64,000 bases of DNA from Betaproteobacteria bacterium (lineage in GTDB: Bacteria > Pseudomonadota > Gammaproteobacteria > Burkholderiales > SG8-39): the NCBI GenBank assembly GCA_016713125.1, contig JADJPT010000015.1, positions 50,397 to 114,396 of the forward strand, given 5' to 3'. Of this stretch, positions 56,673-64,000 are shown piece after piece. Every line of letters starts with the position of its first letter. Positions within the stretch are counted from its first letter, which is position 1. The notes under the pieces were generated by a model. That model made no database searches. It was not told the origin of the DNA and worked only from the letters and a program-made list of their open reading frames with translations. The position numbers were made by a program, and so were the translations under genes.

Positions 56673-57788
56673 ACGCGCGCACCCGCTTGCTGCTCGCCGG
56701 CGCCCTCGCCGCCGTCGCGATCCTGCCTGCGCGCGCCGCGCGTGGGCGGCCCCGGCCACGATCACGGCGCAGCCGATGCGCCGCGCTCGGGCGATGGTCC
56801 GCAGCGCCTGCCCGACGGCAGCCTATTCCTGCCCAAACCCGCGCAGCGCCAGATCGGCGTGCGCACCCTGGTGACCGAAATCGGCGAGCATGCGCGCGCC
56901 TACGAACTGGCCGGCCGCATTGTCATGGATCCGAACTCCGGCGGCCGCGTGCAGGCCACTCTGGCAGGCCGGCTGGAGCCCGGACCCGGCGGATTTCCTG
57001 CTTTGGGTCAAACGGTGAAGAGGGGCCAGGTGCTCGCCTGGGTCGTGCCTACGGCCGGCAGCATCGAGCGCTCCAACCAGGTGGCCACGCTGGCGGATCT
57101 GCGCGCCATTCTGGGCGCGGCAGAACGCAGGCTGGAGCGCCACCGCGAACTGGCCGACACCGTGCCGCGCGAACAGATCGAAACCGGTGAAGCGGAAGTG
57201 GCCAGCCTGCGTGCGCGCATCGCCGCACTAAGCGCGGGCCTGGTGAATCGCGATGCGCTGACCGCCCCGGCCTCGGGCGTGATCGCCTCGGCCAACGCCT
57301 TCGCCGGCCAGGTGGTGGACGCGCGTGAATTGGTGTTCGAGGTCGTCGACCCGGCACGCCTGCGCGTCGAGGCCTTGGCCTACGACGCCGGGCTCACCGG
57401 CGGGGTTGCCGGGGCCTCGCTGATGGCGGGCGAAGTGCGGGTCCCGCTCGTATTCGTCGGCGCCGGGCGAGCGCTGCGCGAGCAAGCGCTGCCGCTCGCG
57501 TTTCGTGCCGAAGGCGCCGCCCTAGCGCAGTTCGCCATCGGTCAGCCGGTGAAGATCGCCGTACGGACGCGCCAGGCGCTGCGCGGCATCGCCCTGCCTT
57601 CTGCGGCGCTGGTGCGCAACGCGGCCAACGAGACGGTGGTTTGGGTAAAAACCGGCGCGGAACGCTACGCCGCGCGTAGCGTGCGCTTCGAGCCGCTGGA
57701 CGGCACGCGCGTGACCGTCGTCGCCGGTCTGACCACAAGCGAACGCGTAGTGGTATCCGGCGCTTCGCTCGTCAATCAGATCCGCTAG
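56669..57788 (+). CDS. czcB: RND efflux membrane-fusion protein, CzcB/CusB type (frameshifted)
   Basis: About 372 residues. The signal peptide MNARTRLLLAGALAAVAILP is in one frame and the mature part (GGPGHDHGAAD onward) in another; a single lost base near 56740 joins them. The barrel-sandwich hybrid is recognised from GRIVMDPNSGGRVQATLAGRLE, the hairpin from AERRLERHRELADTVPREQIE, and the beta barrel from the C-terminal half. The His-rich start after the signal peptide fits metal efflux. Confidence 0.83.
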
Positions 57789-57796
57789 GAGGCGCC

Positions 57797-60778
57797 GTGT
57801 TCAAATGGCTGCTCGATGCAAGCCTCGCCAACCGCCTGCTGGTTCTGGCGGCGGGCGCGGTGCTGATGCTCTATGGCGGGTTCGAACTCTCGCGCACGCC
57901 GGTGGACGTGTTCCCAGATCTCAACAAGCCCACGGTCACCCTGATGACCGAAACCGGCGGCATGGCCCCCGAGGAGGTCGAGCAGCTGGTGAGCTTCCCG
58001 TTGGAGACGGCCATGAACGGCCTGCCCGGCGTGGAGAGCGTGCGCTCGGTGTCCAGCGCCGGCCTGTCCTTCATCTACGTGGCCTTCGACTGGAACACCG
58101 ACATCTTCCGCGCGCGCCAGATGGTCGGTGAGCGCCTGTCGGCCATGGAAGGCGGCATCCCGGAGGGACTGGTGCCGCGCATGGGCCCGGTGTCCTCGAT
58201 CATGGGCGAGATCATGCAGATCGCGATCCCGATCGACACCGCGAAAATCGACCCCATGCAGGTGCGCGAGTACGCCGACTGGGTGCTTCGGCCGCGGCTG
58301 ATGGCGATTCCCGGGGTCGCCCAGGTAATTCCCATCGGCGGGGAGGTGCGTCAGTTCCAAGTGCGACCCGACACCGCGCGGATGGCCGAACTGGGCGTTT
58401 CGCATGAGCAGCTCGAAGCGGCGCTGCGCGGTCACTCGGCCAACACCTCGGGCGGGTTCCTGGAATTGAACGGCCGCGAGTACCTGATCCGCCACCTGGG
58501 GCGTACCAGCCAGCTGGAGGATCTGCGCAGCCTCGCGCTGGGCGCGAAGAACGGCCAGCCCATCCTCCTGCGTCAGGTGGCCGAAGTCAGCTTCGCGGCA
58601 GCGATACGCCGAGGCGACGCGGGCTACGCCGGCGGCCCGGCCGTGATCCTCGGCGTGCAGAAGCAGCCCTCGGCCGACACCATCGCGCTGACCCGCGCCA
58701 TCGAGGCGGCGATCGCCGGCATGCAGGCCGGACTGCCCGCGGGCATGCAGGCCCCCACGCTGACCTTCCGCCAAGCGAGCTTCATCGAAACCTCGATCGC
58801 GACCCTGCAGGGCAAGCTGGCGGCGGCGGCGGTGTTCGTCGCAGTGATCCTGTACGCCTTCCTCGGCAACCTGCGCACCACGCTGATCGCGCTGACGGCG
58901 ATTCCGGTGTCCATCCTCGCCACCGTGCTGGTATTCCGGCATTTCGGCCTGTCGATCAACACCATGACCCTAGGCGGCCTGGCGATCGCCATCGGCGGAC
59001 TGGTCGACGACGCGGTGGTCGGCGTGGAGAACGTGCTGCGCCGGCTGAAGGCCGAACGCGCCAATCCGGTACCCGCCAACCCGCTGGTCGTCGTGGCGCG
59101 CGCGACCATGGAGGTCCGCTCCGCAATCCTGTACGCGACCGTGATCATCGTACTGGTGTTCGTGCCGCTGTTCGCGCTGCCGGGCATGGAGGGGCGGCTT
59201 TTCGCGCCGCTGGGCGTGGCCTTCATCGTCTCGACTCTCGCCAGCCTGCTGGTTTCGGTCACCGTCACGCCGGTACTCTCCTCTTGGCTGCTGCCGCACA
59301 TGCGCTCGCTCGAGCATGGCGATACGCGCATGCTCGCCTGGCTGAAGGATTCAACGAGGGCACGCTGCTGGTCGGCCTGCGCCTGAACCCCGGCGTGACG
59401 CTGAGCGAATCGGCCGCCCTTGCGCGCCAGGCAGAACGCCTGATCGTCGACATTCCCGGCGTGGCGCACGTCGGCCGACGCAGCGGCCGCGCCGAACTCG
59501 ACGAGCACGCCGAGGGAGTGCATGTGAGCGAGCTGGACATCGGCATCGCGGCGCAAGCGGACATCGCCACGGTGTCGCGCGAGATCCGTGCGCGCCTCGC
59601 CTACCTGCCGGCGGCGCTGTCCATCGGCCAACCGATCTCACACCGCATTGACCACATGCTCTCGGGCGTGCGCTCGCAGATCGCGGTGAAGATCTTCGGC
59701 GAGGACCTCGACACACTGCGCGGCCAGGCCGAGGCGCTGCGCGCGAGCCTGGCACCCATCGCCGGCATCGTCGACCTCGAAGTCGAGAAGCAGGTCCTTG
59801 CGCCGCAGATCCGCGTGCGCATTGACTACCAGGCGGCCGCCCGCTACGGCGTGTCGCCGGCGCGCATTCTCGCTACGCTGCAAAGCTTGGTGGAGGGTGA
59901 ACACATGGGCCAGATCGTCGAGGGCAGCCGGCGCTTCGCGCTGGTGCTGCGCCTGCCCGATGGTGCCCGCACGCCAGAGGGGCTCGCGAACCTGCTGATC
60001 GAGACGCCGACCGGCCGCGTTCCGCTCGCCAGGCTGGCCGCCATCGAAGACGCCGACGGACCCAACCAGGTGAGCCGCGACGACGGCCGCCGGCGCATCG
60101 TGATCTCGGCCAACACCCAGGGCGCGCGCTGTCCGAAGTAGTGGCGGAGATGCGCCAAGCGGCATCGGCCATGCAACTGCCCGAAGGCTACTTCATCACC
60201 TTCAGCGGCCAGTTCCGCGCGCAGGAGGAGGCTGCCCGGCTGATCGCGCTATTGTCGGTCGTTTCGCTGATGCTGATGCTGGCGGTTCTGCATTCGCGCT
60301 ACCGCTCCCTGGGGCTGTCGCTGCTGATCATGGCCAACATCCCGCTGGCGCTGGTCGGCGCGGTACTCGGCCTGTGGCTTTCAGGACAGCCGCTGTCAAT
60401 CGCCGCCCTGGTCGGCTTCGTCACGCTAGCGGGTATTTCGGTGCGCAACGGCATCCTCAAGGTTAGCCACTATGTGAACCTGATGGCGTTCGAGGGCGAA
60501 AAGTTCGACCGCGCCATGCTGCTGCGCGGATCGCTCGAGCGCCTGGCGCCGGTACTGATGACGGCGCTGGTCACAGCCTTCGCGCTGGCGCCGCTGCTGT
60601 TCGAGGCTGCGCGCCCCGGCACCGAGATCCTGCATCCGGTGGCGGTAGTGATCTTCTCGGGCCTGGTGAGTTCCACCTTGCTCGACACCTTCCTCACGCC
60701 CGCGCTGGTATGGCTGTACGGGCGCGCGCCCGTGGAACGGCTGGCCGCGGCGCTGGCGCTGGCGAGGAGAGTTACTGA
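57797..60778 (+). pseudogene. czcA: Heavy-metal RND efflux pump, CzcA/CusA type, with internal gap and frameshifts
   Basis: Three segments in different frames make one HME-RND transporter. The first (to about 59356) has PVDVFPDLNKPTVTLMTETGG, the first periplasmic domain and TM segments 2-6 with the proton-relay region LAIAIGGLVDDAVVGVENVL. The sequence then jumps to FNEGTLLVGLRLNPGVTL, missing about 50 residues that normally hold TM7. A one-base loss near 60123 shifts the frame again (NTQGRALSEVVAEMRQ). A further slip near 60760 is needed to reach the TGA at 60776. As written it cannot make a complete pump of about 1040 residues. Confidence 0.82.
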
Positions 60779-60828
60779 TGCTTCTGGAAGTCTTTGCCGT
60801 CATTTATCCAACCCCGCAAGGAGTCACC

Positions 60829-61212
60829 ATGAAAGTCATCGCGCTCGCCGGCCTCGTGCTGGCCCTGTCCTCGCCCCTCGCCGCGTCGGCCGCCAAGGGC
60901 GCGCACGACCATTCACCCAGGCACGGCGGCATCGTCACCGAAGCCGGCAACGTCGATCTCGAACTGGTGCTGAAGGCCGATGCGATCACCCTGCATCTGC
61001 GCGACCACGGCAAGGCGCTGAAAATCGAAGGCGGCAGCGCAAAGCTCACGCTGCTCAGCGGCGCGAACAAGCAGGAGGTTGCGCTCGCGCCGGCCGGCGA
61101 GGGGCGCTTCGAGGCGAAAGGCGCGTTCCCGGCCGCCGCGGGCACCAAGGCGGTGGCAATGGTCACCCTGCCCGGGCGCAAGCCACTGACGGCACGCTTC
61201 GCTGTCAAATAG
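60829..61212 (+). CDS. Small periplasmic protein of the metal-efflux operon
   Basis: A 127-residue protein with a signal peptide (MKVIALAGLVLALSSPLAASA) and one beta-rich domain (HGGIVTEAGNVDLELVLKAD, LTARFAVK at the end). ATG 60829 has a strong AAGGAG site. An alternative ATG at 60778 overlaps the likely czcA stop and has GAGGAGAG before it, but would spoil the signal peptide. The HDHSPRHGG stretch may bind metal. Similar small proteins close czc/cus operons. Confidence 0.75.
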   Translation: MKVIALAGLVLALSSPLAASAAKGAHDHSPRHGGIVTEAGNVDLELVLKADAITLHLRDHGKALKIEGGSAKLTLLSGANKQEVALAPAGEGRFEAKGAFPAAAGTKAVAMVTLPGRKPLTARFAVK

Positions 61213-61225
61213 TGCCACTTTTTTT
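61191..61225 (+). terminator. Weak terminator candidate after the czc operon
   Basis: GGCAC (61191-61195) and GTGCC (61212-61216) pair over a 16-base loop, followed by seven T (61219-61225). The stem is short and overlaps the last codons. Confidence 0.35.
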
Positions 61226-61315
61226 CTAAAGTCCTTGATGGGAGCGGTAAATCAGATCAAATACTGCCACCCTTTCAGCGCTCCTCGAAACACTGCACCA
61301 GCTTCACTTCGCAGA

Positions 61316-61339
61316 CTTTGAGTACGAAGGTACTCAAGG
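61316..61339. other. Dyad/hairpin between the convergent czc and cop operons
   Basis: TTGAGTAC-GAAG-GTACTCAA is a perfect 8-bp stem, extendable to 10 with one G-U pair. It lies just after the copA stop on the minus strand. It could terminate transcription. The GTAC-N4-GTAC core also resembles MerR-type metal operators, but no promoter hexamers flank it well. Confidence 0.45.
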
Positions 61340-61345
61340 GGCAAG

Positions 61346-63467
61346 CTATGGGGCGCGCAGACGCAGAGCGTTAAGTATCACAGACGCCGAACTGAGGCTC
61401 ATCGCCAGCGCTGCAATCATGGGGGAGAGTAGCCAACCCGTGAGCGGATAAAGAATGCCGGCGGCAATGGGTACGCCCAATGCGTTGTAGAAGAATGCGA
61501 ACGCGAGGTTCTGCTTCATGTTCGCCACCGTCAACATGGACAACATCCGCGCGGTCATGATGCCGCGCAGGTCACCTTTGATCAGAGTCACCTGTCCGCT
61601 ACTCATGGCTACGTCGGTGCCAGTACCCATGGCGATGCCAACATCGGCGCGCGCAAGGGCGGGGGCGTCGTTAATGCCGTCGCCGGCCATGGCTACCACA
61701 CGCCTTTCCACCTGCAACCGCTCCACCAACGCGAGTTTGTCGGCAGGCTTTACTTCAGCGTGCACCTCCTTGATACCGAGTTGATCGGCGACGGCGTGCG
61801 CGGTCCCCATCCGTCTCCAGTAGCCATGATCACTCGAATACCCGCCTGCGACAGGGGACTCGAGCGCAGCTGGCGTACTGGCCTTGATCGGGTCCGATAC
61901 CACCAGCACGCCAAGCAAGCGCCCGGATTCGGCAAGATGGATCGCACTCGCACCGCGCTCGCGCATCGAATCGGCTTTGGATAACAGCGCCGATACGTCT
62001 ACGCCAAGCTGCGCCATCAGGGCGGAGTTTCCCAGCGCGAGACTGCGTCCTTCAACGACGCCACGTACGCCAATGCCGGAAGCGGATTCGAAATCCACAG
62101 GCTTCGAAAGCAGGAGGCCGCGATCTCGTGCCGCCGCGACGATGGCCGCGGCTAGCGGATGCTCACTTCCCTGATCAAGACTGCCCGCCAGACGCAGCAC
62201 CTCATCTTCATTACCTGCTGAGATCGACAACACCTGCTCGAATATTGGCCTGCCTTCGGTCAAGGTACCTGTCTTGTCGACAATCAGGGTGTCCACCTTG
62301 CGCATGTTCTCAATCGCGGCTGCGTCACGAAACAGCACGCCCAACATCGCACCGCGCCCAGTCGCCACCATGATGGATATCGGCGTCGCCAGCCCCAAAG
62401 CGCAAGGACAGGCGATGATCAAGACCGCCACGGCGTTGATAAGGCCGTACACCCAGCGCGGCTCCGGACCGAACAGCCCCCCATCCAAGCAAGGTTAGCA
62501 GCGCGATTCCTACGACGGCGATGACGAAACAGGCCCGCCACCTGGTCCAGCCAGTCGCTGCATCGGCGCCCTGGAGCGCTGGGCCTGCGCCACCATTTGC
62601 ACAATGCGGGCTAACACCGTTTGCATCCCGACTTTCTCTGCACGCATCACCAACGTGCCGGTCGTGTTCATCGTCGCACCGATTAACTTGTCACCCGGAT
62701 GCTTGCCTACGGGAATCGGCTCGCCGGTCAACATGGCTTCGTCGACCGCGCTGCCTCCTTCGATCACGGTTCCATCCACCGGCACTTTCTCACCCGGCCT
62801 GACACGCAGCATGTCGCCGATATGCACATGAGCAAGGGGGACGTCCTCTTCCCCACCGTCCGACAGAATGCGCCGGGCGGTCTTCGGCGCCAGTCCGAGC
62901 AGGGCCTTGATCGCCGCTGAAGTCTGCGAGCGCGCCTTAAGTTCCAGCACCTGTCCGAGCAGCGTGAGGGAGATGATTACGGCGGCAGCTTCGAAATACA
63001 CGGCCACGCGACCCATCGATATGAAAGTCTGCGGGAAAATCCCGGGGGCCACGGTGGCGATCAGACTAAAATGAAGGCCGCACCGGTCCCCAACCGATCA
63101 GCGTCCACATATTCGGGCTGCGCTCGCACTCGACACACCGCCCGCGCACGAAGAACGGCCAACCAGCCCACAACACCACCGGAAGGCTTAGCGCGAGTTC
63201 GATCCAGCTTTGGGTACGCATGTCGAACCATTCAAGCCAGTGTCCGAACATCGCAAGTACTGTAATCCCCACCGTGAGGGGCAATGTCCACCAGAAGCGG
63301 CGCTGAAAATCATCCAACTCCGGATTCGCTTCCTCCTCGAGGGTGGGCAGGACAGGCTCCAAGCTCATGCCGCACTTTGGGCAGATGCCCGGCGCCTGCC
63401 TGCGGATCTCCGGGTGCATTGGGCACGTATAAAGGGTGCCCTTCATTCCCATATCGTCCGAAGTCAT
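61346..63467 (-). pseudogene. copA: Copper-translocating P1B-type ATPase, multiply frameshifted
   Basis: About 705 residues after correction. The N-terminus is a heavy-metal-binding domain (YTCPMHPEIRRQAPGICPKCGMSLEP) in place of HMA domains. TGE loop (MLTGEPIPVGKHPGDK), CPC copper site (IIACPCALGLATP), phosphorylation motif DKTGTLTEG, HP motif (SEHPLAAAI) and GDGINDAPAL are all present. Frame breaks occur near 63070 (about two), 62480-62560 (about three) and 61805-61865 (two compensating). It pumps Cu(I) from the cytosol. Most breaks are one-base changes, so sequencing error is likely. Confidence 0.83.
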
Positions 63468-63513
63468 TACAGGCTCCGCAGGACGCTCGGGCGTCGCGCT
63501 TTCGAAAGCCGCT

Positions 63514-63816
63514 TTATCCGGGCGAGGTTTGTGCGTGTGGGCTCTTCGACTCGCGTGCGGTCACCATTTCTGCGCGGGCCAGGAAGGTCCGGGCGCGTTG
63601 CCTTCCATGCCCCCCATGCCCGTGGAATAAATGCATTAGCGGGCAGGCGAGCAGCAGCAGATAGACCCAGTTTCCCACCAGATGATCCCAGTGCTCGCGC
63701 AGCAAATAGAACGCGCCTATCAGGGCAATCATGATCACCGCCGCTACCAGCGGTTGCTTCCATAGCGGCGGCGGACTTTCTTCGCCGTCCCCGGTGCCAT
63801 CATGCAGATGCTTCAT
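63514..63816 (-). CDS. DUF2933 domain small membrane protein
   Basis: A 100-residue protein. The hydrophobic segment AAVIMIALIGAFYLLREHWDH and the following VYLLLLACPLMHLFHGHGGHG are DUF2933 marks; the His-rich end may bind metal. The last 30 residues look less conserved than usual and might reflect another slip in a G run. It precedes copA in the copper operon. Confidence 0.83.
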   Translation of the reverse strand: MKHLHDGTGDGEESPPPLWKQPLVAAVIMIALIGAFYLLREHWDHLVGNWVYLLLLACPLMHLFHGHGGHGRQRARTFLARAEMVTARESKSPHAQTSPG

Positions 63817-63859
63817 GCCGTTCTCCTATGCGCCCGCCAAGCGGATTGCACACGAACCC

Positions 63860-64000
63860 CTATTTGACCAAGTGAATCTGGGTCACGTGATAGCCACTGC
63901 TCAACTTCTCCGCCGCGAACTTCACTTTGTCACCAGGCTTGATATTGGTCACCAATGCGAGATCCGCTACTTGAAACACCATGGTCATAGGCGGCATATC
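63860..64000 (-). CDS. cusF: CusF-like periplasmic copper-binding protein, C-terminal part
   Basis: The 46 C-terminal residues are inside the window and the gene continues past 64000. It starts with DMPPMTMVFQVADLAL and continues KPGDKVKFAAEK, matching the CusF copper-chaperone fold, whose MxM motif binds Cu(I)/Ag(I) here in MPPMTM. A larger fusion with CusB cannot be excluded as the N-terminus is not visible. It is the first visible gene of the minus-strand copper operon. Confidence 0.8.
   Translation of the reverse strand, partial: DMPPMTMVFQVADLALVTNIKPGDKVKFAAEKLSSGYHVTQIHLVK

Noticed and set aside
60141..61229. CzcA reading on through the small periplasmic gene
   Set aside because: The frame has lost coding character after about 60760, and a separate gene with its own ribosome site and signal peptide starts at 60829.

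Overview
The window looks like a chromosomal stretch of a high-GC betaproteobacterium, probably of Rhodocyclales or Burkholderiales type. This is inferred from gene content: a SPOR-domain gene followed by dsbA, a class I PHA synthase, a MerR-type LiuR regulator with a complete leucine (liu) pathway, two branched-chain-type ABC uptake systems with CoA ligases, and IcmF. No rRNA, tRNA, CRISPR array, intact insertion sequence or phage gene was seen. No gene-free stretch exceeds about 300 bases. I found no clearly new system; the most informative novelties are regulatory and structural.

Layout. 1-4 kb: envelope and redox genes (SPOR protein, two DsbA paralogues flanking a rhodanese-like CXXCW protein), an SDR and a BtuF-like metal-receptor protein. 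4-7 kb: PHA synthase and an MBL hydrolase. 7.2-22.2 kb: the leucine/isovalerate catabolic region. It holds LiuR, isovaleryl-CoA dehydrogenase, thioesterase, acetyltransferase, nitronate monooxygenase, thiolase, SDR, a second acyl-CoA dehydrogenase, DsbA-like isomerase, FkbM methyltransferase, rhodanese, both methylcrotonyl-CoA carboxylase subunits, methylglutaconyl-CoA hydratase, HMG-CoA lyase, a DUF1289 protein and an MBL hydrolase. 22.2-32.7 kb (minus strand): a two-domain metallophosphoesterase, then a PaaK-like ligase, LivF, LivK, LivM, LivH, LivG and acyl-CoA synthetase operon. 32.8-41.1 kb: Crp/Fnr and LysR regulators, then a second liv operon with two tandem binding proteins and a RidA-like protein. 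41.1-46.6 kb (minus): a small membrane protein, IcmF, a class II aldolase and an ACMSD-type amidohydrolase. 46.8-50.4 kb: GalE, a D-2-hydroxyacid dehydrogenase and DegP/HtrA. 50.4-54.2 kb (minus): an ICMT-like methyltransferase, a broken Bcr/CflA transporter and an LtaS-like sulfatase. 54.4-64 kb: heavy-metal resistance, with a czcI-C-x-B-A type RND operon (+) converging on a copper operon (-: CusF-like, DUF2933, CopA). The copper end looks more AT-rich.

How the genes work together. Leucine-derived isovaleryl-CoA passes through LiuA, LiuDB, LiuC and LiuE to acetyl-CoA and acetoacetate, which the thiolase and PHA synthase can draw on. A perfect 16-bp palindrome fills the 17-bp spacer of a good promoter in front of liuA. 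An almost identical element lies in front of icmF 37 kb away, so both are probably in one LiuR regulon. Both liv operons carry a strong stem-loop just after a binding-protein gene, which would favour binding protein over permease expression.

Caveat. At least fifteen reading-frame breaks occur in otherwise conserved genes, mostly single-base changes in G/C runs. Three genes (liuA, mccA, czcA) also lack roughly 45-90 codons internally. The single-base breaks look like uncorrected long-read sequencing errors; the internal gaps may be assembly errors or real deletions. Coordinates of broken genes below are frame-corrected spans.
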